Assembly: GCA_913058555.1 (NCBI GenBank)
Contig: CAJXRJ010000542.1
Location: 1 to 5,321, forward strand
Direction of reading: 5' to 3'
DNA from: an uncultured bacterium
Lineage (GTDB): Bacteria > Planctomycetota > UBA1135 > GCA-002686595
DNA: 5,321 nt
Both the position numbers and the translations under genes were made by a program. The notes beneath the pieces were generated by a model. The model was not told the DNA's origin. It saw only the letters and a program-made list of their open reading frames with translations, and ran no database searches. Positions 1-5,321 of this stretch are shown here, piece after piece; within the stretch, counting starts at the first letter, position 1; each line of letters starts with the position of its first letter.

Positions 1-33
1 TCTCGTGGGCTCGGAGATGTGTATAAGAGACAG
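1..33 (+). other. Nextera (Tn5) sequencing adapter left on the contig end
   Basis: These bases match the Illumina Nextera Read 2 adapter without its first G. They end in the 19-bp Tn5 mosaic end AGATGTGTATAAGAGACAG at 15-33. This is library-preparation sequence and not part of the genome. It carries ATG triplets in two frames (5 and 19). These produce false N-termini starting MGSEMCIRDR and MYKRQ on whatever gene follows, a known contaminant signature in assembled protein sets. Native sequence starts at about base 34, and the start codon of the first gene must be sought in uncontaminated reads. Confidence 0.97.
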
Positions 34-1228
34 GCTTTCGCCCCTCGCGACTTCCTGTCACAAGGACCGGGACGTCTCCCGGATTGCGAGGCTCGTGGAG
101 GACGGAAAGCGGATCACGGCCCAGGATGCGCTCATCCTGCACGACCGGGCCGACCTCTTGACCCTCGGACGGTTGAGCGACCTGGTCAGGCGCCGGATGC
201 ACCCCAGCGGCGTCGTGACGTACATCGTCGACCGCAACATCAACCCCACCAACGTCTGCCTGACGGACTGCGGGTTTTGTGCGTTCTACCGCTCGCCCGG
301 CGACGTCGAGGCCTACGTCCTTTCCCGGGACGAGATCTACGGCAAGGTGGCGGAGCTCGAGGCCCTCGGTGGGCGCCAGGTCCTGATGCAGGGCGGCCAC
401 CACCCACGCATCCTCAGCGATTGGTGGGGCGAGCTCATCTCCGACCTGCGGGAGCGCTTCCCCACCATCAACAGCCACGCCCTTTCGGCCCCGGAGATCG
501 ATCACTTCAGCCAGTACGAGAAGCGTCCTGTCGAGGACGTCATCCGGGACCTGAAGGACGCGGGCCTCGGCAGCGTGCCGGGCGCAGGGGCCGAGATGCT
601 CGTCGAGCGCGTACGCAAGATCATCGCCCCGAAGAAGACCACAACCGACCGCTGGCTCGACGTGCACCGGAAGATCCACGAGGCGGGCCTTCGCTCGTCG
701 GCCACGATGATGTTCGGACACGTGGAGACCGCGGCCGAGCGCATCGAGCACTTCCAGCGCGTACGGGATCTCCAGGACGAGACCGGAGGCTTCACCGCGT
801 TCATTTCATGGACGTGCCAGCCCGACGGCACGCCCCGGGAAATGGACTACCCGGAGAAGGCGACCCCGGCGGTGTACCTGAGGGTTCAGGCCATCAGCCG
901 CATCTTCATGGACAACATCGCGAGCATCCAGACGAGCTACGTGACCCAGGGCATGAAGATGGGTCAGATGAGCCTTCGCTTCGGGGCCAACGACTTCGGA
1001 GGCACGATGATCGAAGAGAACGTCGTTTCGGCCGCGGGCTGCATGAACCTCGAATCGGTGCAGACCGTCGAGCGCCTCATTCAATCCGCGGGCTTCGAGC
1101 CGCGGCAAAGAAACTCGTGGTACGGCATCGTGGACGAACGCCACGCGGACCCCACGTTCCCGGCCAACCGAGACGACGCGTCGGGCTTCGCCCCCGGCGG
1201 CACCAAGGCAGGAGTGCACCCATCATGA
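34..1228 (+). CDS. mqnC: Cyclic dehypoxanthine futalosine synthase MqnC (radical SAM), 5' end missing
   Basis: MqnC is a cytoplasmic radical SAM enzyme of the futalosine menaquinone pathway. It cyclises dehypoxanthine futalosine to cyclic dehypoxanthine futalosine, the substrate of MqnD. Counting from the first native codon at 35, the CX3CX2C 4Fe-4S/SAM motif is Cys75, Cys79 and Cys82, in context NPTNVCLTDCGFCAFYR. MqnC-type landmarks follow: MQGGHHP (about 118-124), HALSAPEI (148-155), VPGAGAEML (181-189), GHVET (228-232) and LQDETGGFTAF (246-256). The GAGAE and QGG(H/T) forms point to MqnC and not MqnE. About 397 native residues are present, close to full family length, so probably only a few N-terminal residues are lost. 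There is no in-frame ATG in native DNA before the Fe-S motif except a late one in RRRMHP. An in-frame GTG at 95 is a possible but less likely start, because family-like sequence already lies before it. The TGA at 1226-1228 overlaps the mqnE ATG. Confidence 0.93.
1210..1214 (+). promoter_or_regulatory. Shine-Dalgarno site of mqnE
   Basis: AGGAG lies 10 nt before the ATG at 1225, within the last codons of mqnC. In-frame ATGs also occur at 1240 and 1255, but they are 25 and 40 nt from this site. The spacing therefore favours 1225 as the start. Confidence 0.7.
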
Positions 1229-2409
1229 AGGACTCAGCCATGAAAGACCCAGTCATGGAGCAGATTCACCGTGACGCCAGCGCCGCCGGAATCGCGGACC
1301 TGGCCGACAAGGTCTTCGCGGGCGAGCGCCTGACGCGCGAGGACGGCGTGCGGCTCTACGGCGCCGACCTGCACGCGGTGGGCGCCCTCGCGAACTGGGT
1401 GCGGGAGCAGAAGCACGGAGACCTCACGTACTTCAACGTCAACCAGCACATCAACTACACGAACATCTGCAACAAGCTCTGCCGCTTCTGCGCGTTCCAG
1501 CGCCTCCCTGGCCAGGAAGGCGCGTACGTGATGAAGCCCGAGGAGGTGGCGCAGAAGATCACCGAGCAGCTCGGCGAGCCGGTCACGGAAGTGCACATGG
1601 TGGCGGGTATCTACCCCAAGCTGCCCTACGAGTACTACCTCGACATCCTGCGCGCGGTGAAAGAAACGCGGCCCTCGATCCACATCAAGGCGTTCACGAT
1701 GATCGAGCTCATGCAGATCGCGCGGCGTGCCAAGCGTCCTTTGAGCGAGGTGCTCCCGGAGCTCGTGGAAGCGGGCCTGGGCTCGTGCCCCGGCGGCGGC
1801 GCCGAGGTCTTCTCGGACCGCGTCCGCGACGAGGGCTACGACAACAAGAACACGGGCCACGAATGGCTCGAGACGGCGCGCACGGTGCATGAGGCGGGCC
1901 TGCGCTCCAACTGCACGATGCTGCATGGACACATCGAGACCGTGGAAGAACGCATCGATCACCTCGACCGGCTGAGGCTGCTCCAGGACGAAACGGGCGG
2001 CTTCCAAACCTACATCCCCCTCTCGTTCCACCCCGCCAACAACGAGTGGAGTCACCTCCCCGGCCCCACGGCCCTTGACGAGCTGCGCGAGATGGCGGTG
2101 AGCCGACTGATGCTCGACAACATCAATCACATCAAGGCCTACTGGATCATGCTCTCGATCCCCGTGGCGCAGATGGCCCTCAGCTATGGCGCGGACGACG
2201 TGGACGGCACCGTCGTCGAAGAGAAGATCTACCACGAGGCCGGCGCGACGACCCCCCAGAAGGTCAAGCGCGCGGAGCTCGTCCAGTGGATCCGGGACGC
2301 GGGCCGCGTCCCTGTGGAGCGTGACACCCTCTACGAAGTCGTGTGGAGCGACGATGAATCCCTCGCCTCGGTCGGGCATTCTGCCCCGGTCGCCGCCGTG
2401 AACGGATAG
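1225..2409 (+). CDS. mqnE: Aminofutalosine synthase MqnE (radical SAM)
   Basis: MqnE adds the SAM-derived 5'-deoxyadenosyl radical to 3-[(1-carboxyvinyl)oxy]benzoate to give 6-amino-6-deoxyfutalosine, an early step of the futalosine menaquinone route. The 394-residue protein has the CX3CX2C cluster at Cys82, Cys86 and Cys89, in context NYTNICNKLCRFCAFQR. Other MqnE-type blocks are EVHMVAGIYPKLPYEYY (about 122-138), HIKAFT (153-158), CPGGGAEVF (188-196), GHIET (235-239) and LQDETGGFQTYIPLSFHP (253-270). The GGGAE and IPLxFHP forms, and HIKAFT where MqnC has HALSAPEI, separate it from its upstream paralogue. The region after HIKAFT reads MIEL, where I would expect something like AVEI, a mild variation. 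The start at 1225 is chosen for its Shine-Dalgarno spacing and its ATGA overlap with mqnC. The length is normal and no frameshift is seen. Confidence 0.94.
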   Translation: MKDSAMKDPVMEQIHRDASAAGIADLADKVFAGERLTREDGVRLYGADLHAVGALANWVREQKHGDLTYFNVNQHINYTNICNKLCRFCAFQRLPGQEGAYVMKPEEVAQKITEQLGEPVTEVHMVAGIYPKLPYEYYLDILRAVKETRPSIHIKAFTMIELMQIARRAKRPLSEVLPELVEAGLGSCPGGGAEVFSDRVRDEGYDNKNTGHEWLETARTVHEAGLRSNCTMLHGHIETVEERIDHLDRLRLLQDETGGFQTYIPLSFHPANNEWSHLPGPTALDELREMAVSRLMLDNINHIKAYWIMLSIPVAQMALSYGADDVDGTVVEEKIYHEAGATTPQKVKRAELVQWIRDAGRVPVERDTLYEVVWSDDESLASVGHSAPVAAVNG

Positions 2410-2442
2410 CGGAGCTCGCCGCTCCGATCCCCCCCCACTTTT
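2410..2442 (+). terminator. Possible weak hairpin terminator after mqnE
   Basis: Directly after the mqnE stop, CGGAGC (2410-2415) and GCTCCG (2421-2426) form a perfect 6-bp GC-rich stem with a 5-nt loop. It is not followed at once by a T-run. A C8 run (2429-2436) intervenes and only four Ts follow, at 2439-2442. It may slow or end transcription, or mean nothing. The 63-bp gap to the next gene leaves open whether that gene is in the same transcript. Confidence 0.3.
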
Positions 2443-2472
2443 CCGCGACAATCGCACCACCCTCCGCGCCCC

Positions 2473-3042
2473 ATGGCCAAAGCTCCCCGTCTCGTCGCCT
2501 TCGCCGGTTCTACCCGTAAGGGGTCCTTCAACGTCCAGCTCGTCCGCGCCGCAGCGGACATGGCCGCAGTGCAAGGCGCTACGGTCGAGTGGCTTGACCT
2601 CGCCGAGTACGACATGCCGATCTTCAACGAGGACCTCGAAAAGGAAGGCACGCCCGAGGCGGCGACGGCGTTCAAAGAGAAGCTGAAGGGCGCCGACGGA
2701 TTCCTCATCGCCTCGCCGGAGTACAACTCTTCGTATCCAGCGCTCCTCAAGAACGCCATCGACTGGGCCTCTCGTCCCGCGGAGGGCGAGCCGATGCTGG
2801 CCGCGTTCCAGGGCAAGGCCTGCGGCCTGCTCGCCGCGTCACCAGGCATGCTCGGGGGCATCCGCATGCTGCCCCAGCTCCGGACCCTGCTCATGAACAT
2901 CGGCGTCCATGTCGTGCCGAACCAATTCGGCCTCGGCAAAGCAGGGGAAGCCTTCAGCGGCGACGGATCCCTGAAGGACGAGCGGGCCCGCTCCATGGTC
3001 GAAGGCGTCGTGCGCCAGACCATCGAGATCGCCGGCCGATAA
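2473..3042 (+). CDS. NAD(P)H-dependent FMN reductase family protein (flavodoxin-like fold)
   Basis: This 189-residue protein fits the NADPH-dependent FMN reductase family (SsuE/ChrR/azoreductase-like). These are soluble flavodoxin-fold enzymes that bind FMN and reduce flavins, quinones, azo dyes or oxyanions such as chromate. The FMN phosphate-binding loop GSTRKGSFN is at 12-20 after a hydrophobic first strand. SPEYNSSYPALLKNAIDW at 81-98 is the family's typical second flavin-binding block. LGGIRMLPQLR (127-137) matches the following conserved helix. The true substrate cannot be read from the sequence. Its position behind two menaquinone genes makes a quinone reductase plausible, but this is inference. 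No Shine-Dalgarno sequence precedes the ATG at 2473: the leader is C-rich. The start is still supported because only seven residues precede the first strand. The TAA (3040-3042) abuts the stop of the opposing gene. Confidence 0.88.
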   Translation: MAKAPRLVAFAGSTRKGSFNVQLVRAAADMAAVQGATVEWLDLAEYDMPIFNEDLEKEGTPEAATAFKEKLKGADGFLIASPEYNSSYPALLKNAIDWASRPAEGEPMLAAFQGKACGLLAASPGMLGGIRMLPQLRTLLMNIGVHVVPNQFGLGKAGEAFSGDGSLKDERARSMVEGVVRQTIEIAGR

Positions 3043-3777
3043 TCAGTCGCCCAAAGAAAGGCCCCGAAGAACGCCTTCCAGCTCTCGCCTGAACGACGAC
3101 CACGGAAGGCGAGGGTCCAAGGGGGGCATCGTAGACACCGCCACCGGCTCCGGCCGGGTGGGGTGCGGCACCTTCAGGGCGAGGGCATGCAGGGCGACAC
3201 TGCGGTCGTATAGGGGCTCGGAGGCGCCGTACTTGAGATCGCCGAGGAGCGGCGCGCCCAGGGAAGCCATGGCCACCCGGAGCTGATGGGACCTGCCGGT
3301 CTCCGGCGTCAGATGAACCAGGGCCTTGCCTGCACGGGTCGCAACCACCCGGTAGCGAGTGCGGGCGAGCTTGGCGCCGGGCGTGCCTTCGGGGACGACG
3401 CTCACCACGTTCTTCGCGCCGTTCTTCTGTAGCCAATGCTCGACCATGCCCGCCGGGGAGCCCTCGGTCCCGGGCACACCCGTCGTCACCGCAACGTAGG
3501 TCTTCTCGGCGACTCGGCTCCGGAATGACTCCGTCAGCCGCGCTGCCCCCTTACTGGTGCGGCCGAAGGCCAAGACGCCACTGACCGGCCGGTCGAGGCG
3601 GTGCACGACGCCTAGGAACACATCCCCAGGCTTGCGAAACTCCGCCGCGATCCACGCTTTCGTCACGTCGAGGAGGCTGGTGTCCTGACTGTCGTCGGGC
3701 ACCGTGGGAATGCCCGCAGGTTTGGCGACGCAGATCACGTGATTCGACACGTGAAGCACCTCGAGCGGCTGGGTCAC
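3043..3777 (-). CDS. RluA-family RNA pseudouridine synthase
   Basis: This 244-residue enzyme isomerises uridine to pseudouridine in rRNA or tRNA. HRLDRPVSG at 59-67 contains the catalytic Asp62 of the HRLDR motif. KTYVAV (92-97) carries the conserved active-site Tyr. TGRSHQLRV (160-168) and GDLKYGA (179-185) are the later conserved blocks. There is no N-terminal S4 domain: the catalytic domain starts almost at once with VLHVSNHVICVAKPAG, as in the short RluA-type members. The target nucleotide cannot be assigned. The start codon is GTG (3777-3775) and overlaps the TGA of the upstream methyltransferase gene in GTGA. I see no convincing ribosome-binding site, so translational coupling is likely. 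The TGA ends at base 3043, directly next to the converging reductase stop. Confidence 0.9.
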   Translation of the reverse strand: MTQPLEVLHVSNHVICVAKPAGIPTVPDDSQDTSLLDVTKAWIAAEFRKPGDVFLGVVHRLDRPVSGVLAFGRTSKGAARLTESFRSRVAEKTYVAVTTGVPGTEGSPAGMVEHWLQKNGAKNVVSVVPEGTPGAKLARTRYRVVATRAGKALVHLTPETGRSHQLRVAMASLGAPLLGDLKYGASEPLYDRSVALHALALKVPHPTRPEPVAVSTMPPLDPRLPWSSFRRELEGVLRGLSLGD

Positions 3778-4709
3778 GGGGCTGCGTCCGTGACTTGGGC
3801 GCCGTCATGGGCGACACCGCGCGCCCAGCGAGCACAGAATCCAGCCGGCAGATAGCGGCCGGTGTCACGGCCCTCGGGGATCGCAAGCTCGCCAGCTTCG
3901 ACCGTGCCGCCGTCGAGGTCCTGGAGGATGCGCTCGAAGGCCAGGGGCGAGTAGCCCACCGCGTAGGTGGAAAGCACGATCAAAGCTCGGTCGGCACTGA
4001 GGAGCCCCGCCGTGTCGACGAGCTCCGCCAGGTTGTCCTCGAGGCGCCAGACCTCTCCTTTTGGGCCGCGCCCGTAGTGGGGCGGGTCGAGCAAAATGAC
4101 GCTGTAGCGGGAGCCCCGTCGCACTTCTCGCCGGGCGAATCGCAGGGCATCTTCGCAAACCACCCGCATGCGGTCGCGGCCCAGGCCGCTGGCCTCCGCG
4201 TTGTCGACCGCCCACGTGATCGACGCCTTTGACGCGTCCACGTGGGTCACTTCGAAGCCGGCTTTGGCGGCCAGGACGCTGGCCGCGCCGGTGTACCCAA
4301 AGAGATTCAGGAGCCGTGGCCGGTCCTCCCCAAGGCCCTGGAGCTCATCGAAAACCTCCCCCACCAAAGACCAATTGGCCACCTGCTCGGGGAATAGGCC
4401 CACGTGCTTGAAGGGCGTCGGCCGGATCACAAGGCGGGCACCGCCGTGCTCCAGGTACCACTGGGCATCCCTGCCGCGGGCGCTCTTCGGCACGTTGGGC
4501 CCGGGCTCCCACCGGCCACCCCGATCGGACTCGCGGACAAAGGTGAGGTCGGCCCGGGCCCACTCCTCATCCGCCCGGGTCTTCGTCCACAGGGCCTGAG
4601 GATCCGGGCGGCGCATGGTCACGCCCGCGAATCGCTCCAACTTCTCACCCCCGCCGCTGTCGAGCAGCTCGTAGTTCGTGAGGGGCGGCGCTTCGAATAC
4701 CTGGGCCAT
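3774..4709 (-). CDS. Class I SAM-dependent methyltransferase, RlmI/RlmK-like
   Basis: This 311-residue Rossmann-fold methyltransferase resembles the RlmI/RlmK (YccW/YcbY C-terminal) rRNA methyltransferase group. SAM-binding motif I is NLFGYTGAAS (135-144), the acidic residue ending the second strand is Asp158 (HVDAS), and motif IV is DPPHYGRG (208-215). FKHVGLFPEQVANW (100-113) is a characteristic block just before the SAM domain. The first 100 residues (YELLDSGGGEKLERF, RPDPQALW) are not an evident PUA domain, and the protein is shorter than E. coli RlmI (about 400 residues). No Cys lies in motif IV or in the LSTYAVGYS block, which argues against a Cys-dependent m5C mechanism. The rRNA target is inferred from family and from the coupled pseudouridine synthase gene. 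The ATG at 4709-4707 has AGGA 10 nt upstream. Confidence 0.85.
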   Translation of the reverse strand: MAQVFEAPPLTNYELLDSGGGEKLERFAGVTMRRPDPQALWTKTRADEEWARADLTFVRESDRGGRWEPGPNVPKSARGRDAQWYLEHGGARLVIRPTPFKHVGLFPEQVANWSLVGEVFDELQGLGEDRPRLLNLFGYTGAASVLAAKAGFEVTHVDASKASITWAVDNAEASGLGRDRMRVVCEDALRFARREVRRGSRYSVILLDPPHYGRGPKGEVWRLEDNLAELVDTAGLLSADRALIVLSTYAVGYSPLAFERILQDLDGGTVEAGELAIPEGRDTGRYLPAGFCARWARGVAHDGAQVTDAAP

Positions 4710-4719
4710 AGGGTCAAGA

Positions 4720-4723
4720 TCCT
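4720..4723 (-). promoter_or_regulatory. Shine-Dalgarno site of the methyltransferase gene
   Basis: Read on the minus strand, AGGA stands 10 nt before the ATG at 4709-4707. It supports that start and marks the head of the two-gene methyltransferase/pseudouridine synthase unit. I could not identify a convincing promoter in the 30-40 bases before it. Confidence 0.5.
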
Positions 4724-4753
4724 ATGCGCTCATCACACGTACCATCGAGCCCG

Positions 4754-4800
4754 AAAAAGATCGAAGGCCGCACATCCCCGTTGGAGACGTGCGGCCTTCG
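4754..4800 (-). terminator. Rho-independent terminator of the Cys-Cys repeat gene
   Basis: CGAAGGCCGCAC (4762-4773) and GTGCGGCCTTCG (4789-4800) form a perfect 12-bp stem with a 15-nt loop. Read on the minus strand the stem is followed by ATCTTTTTC, with five Ts from 4758 down to 4754. On the plus strand no T-run follows, so it works in the minus direction. It lies 20 nt after the TGA of the repeat gene. It separates that gene from the methyltransferase operon, whose start is about 45 nt further on. Confidence 0.88.
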
Positions 4801-4820
4801 GCTAAAGGAAGGAGCCTGAA

Positions 4821-5321
4821 TCAGTTCAGGAGGCCTTTCTTGGAGACCGTCTTGGCCTTAGCAGACTCGGAGCAGCAGCCCGTCTTAGGAGCGGCAACCG
4901 TCTTCGCCTTAGCGGACTCGGAGCAGCAGCCTTCGGCCTTCGTGGCGACCGTCTTGGCCTTGGAGGCGTCGGAGCAGCAGCTCGACTTCGGAGCGGCGAC
5001 CGTCGTGGCCTTCGCAGCGGTGGAGCAGCAACCTTCGGCCTTCGTGGCGACCGTCTTGGCCTTGGAGGCGTCGGAGCAGCAGCTCGACTTCGGAGCGGCG
5101 ACCGTCGTGGCCTTCGCAGCCGTGGAGCAGCAACCTTCGTCCTTCGTGGCAACCGTCTTGGCCTTGGCGGCGTCAGAGCAGCAGCTGGACTTCGGAGCGG
5201 CGACCGTCGTGGCCTTCGCAGCCGTGGAGCAGCAACCTTCGTCCTTCGTGGCAACCGTCTTGGCCTTGGCGGCGTCAGAGCAGCAGCTGGACTTCGGAGC
5301 GGCGACCGTCGTGGCCTTCGC
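4821..5321 (-). CDS. Unrecognised 17-residue tandem-repeat protein with vicinal Cys-Cys pairs (N-terminus beyond the window)
   Basis: The 166 C-terminal residues of an open frame run in from the right edge and stop at TGA (4823-4821). Nearly all of it is a 17-residue unit of the form CCSxxxKAxTVAxxxxx, with nine Cys-Cys pairs. Two unit types alternate: CCSDAAKAKTVATKDEG and CCSTAAKATTVAAPKSS. The tail is SKKGLLN. There is no aromatic residue, Met or His in the visible part. Lys, Ala, Thr, Val, Ser and Cys dominate, so it is probably basic and unfolded when metal-free. Because the unit is a multiple of three, other frames stay open too. This frame is chosen because its stop is followed by a strong terminator and because five of the six differences between two neighbouring 102-bp copies avoid codon position 2, four being silent third-position changes. 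I do not recognise the family. Metal or thiol buffering, or a multi-core modified-peptide precursor, are hypotheses only. Confidence 0.8.
   Translation of the reverse strand, partial: AKATTVAAPKSSCCSDAAKAKTVATKDEGCCSTAAKATTVAAPKSSCCSDAAKAKTVATKDEGCCSTAAKATTVAAPKSSCCSDASKAKTVATKAEGCCSTAAKATTVAAPKSSCCSDASKAKTVATKAEGCCSESAKAKTVAAPKTGCCSESAKAKTVSKKGLLN
4845..5321 (-). repeat. Coding tandem repeat: 51-bp unit, 102-bp higher-order unit
   Basis: The TGCTGC codon pair for Cys-Cys recurs exactly every 51 bp (plus-strand blocks starting 4872, 4923, 4974, 5025, 5076, 5127, 5178, 5229 and 5280). Alternation of two unit types gives a 102-bp period. Bases 5086-5219 are identical to 5188-5321 (134 bp compared at a shift of 102). 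Bases 4930-5018 are identical to 5032-5120. The two 102-bp families differ from each other at six sites. The two units nearest the stop codon are the most diverged. The array continues past the window edge, so its copy number is unknown and may be collapsed in assembly. Confidence 0.95.

Noticed and set aside
19..1224. Open frame from the adapter ATG at 19 through mqnC into mqnE, as a possible fusion protein
   Set aside because: The start lies in adapter sequence. The part before 1225 is an out-of-frame, Arg/Pro-rich reading of mqnC. mqnE has its own start and ribosome-binding site.
1234..2574. Long minus-strand open frame (446 codons) opposite mqnE
   Set aside because: It lies antisense to a clearly conserved radical SAM gene. 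Its His/Val/Arg/Leu-rich translation has no recognisable motif. Such frames are common opposite GC-rich genes.
3028..3040. Short inverted repeat ATCG-CCGGC-CGAT between the converging genes as a two-way terminator
   Set aside because: The stem is only 4 bp, with no T-run on either side, and it lies within coding sequence.
4710..4760. Promoter for the methyltransferase operon (TAGGAT as -10 on the minus strand; TTGACC close to the ATG as -35)
   Set aside because: TAGGAT overlaps the ribosome-binding site and has no -35 box at the right distance. TTGACC sits only a few bases before the start codon, so it cannot serve this gene.
4826..5254. Arg/Pro-rich minus-strand repeat protein with an ATG at 5254
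   Set aside because: Off-frame reading of the Cys-Cys repeat. Substitution pattern and stop-terminator spacing favour the Cys-Cys frame.
4845..5321. CRISPR-like array, because of the regular 51-bp period
   Set aside because: The units are contiguous with no unique spacers, the period is a multiple of three, and the sequence is coding.

Overview
This is a 5.3-kb, GC-rich linear fragment that looks like a short Illumina contig. Bases 1-33 are a Nextera (Tn5) sequencing adapter, so native DNA begins at about base 34. The right edge stops inside a tandem repeat, which is a common place for a short-read assembly to break. The organism makes menaquinone by the futalosine route (mqnC and mqnE are both present). 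Together with the high GC content and tight gene packing, this would fit a high-GC non-model bacterium such as a myxobacterium-like lineage, but the window holds no taxonomic marker and that placement is only a weak inference.

Left part, + strand (34-2409): mqnC (5' end lost) and mqnE, two related radical SAM enzymes of futalosine-dependent menaquinone synthesis. Their stop and start codons overlap in ATGA, so they are probably co-transcribed and translationally coupled. After a 63-bp gap comes a flavodoxin-like NAD(P)H-dependent FMN/quinone reductase (2473-3042, +) with no visible Shine-Dalgarno sequence.

Middle part, - strand (3043-4709): a two-gene unit read right to left. It holds an RlmI/RlmK-like class I SAM-dependent methyltransferase (4709-3774) and an RluA-family pseudouridine synthase (3777-3043), overlapping by a GTGA stop/start. 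This looks like an RNA-modification operon. Its last codon directly abuts the last codon of the converging reductase gene, with no intergenic base.

Right part, - strand (4710-5321): a clear rho-independent terminator (4754-4800) follows the 3' end of a gene that enters from beyond the right edge. The visible 166 residues of that gene are a 17-residue repeat carrying a vicinal Cys-Cys-Ser at a fixed place in every unit: nine CC pairs, exactly 51 nt apart, in a Lys/Ala/Thr/Val-rich, aromatic-free background. The units alternate in two types to give a 102-bp higher-order repeat that has expanded recently. I do not recognise this family. It is the most interesting object in the window, with a metal- or thiol-binding low-complexity protein, or a multi-core peptide precursor, as the main hypotheses.
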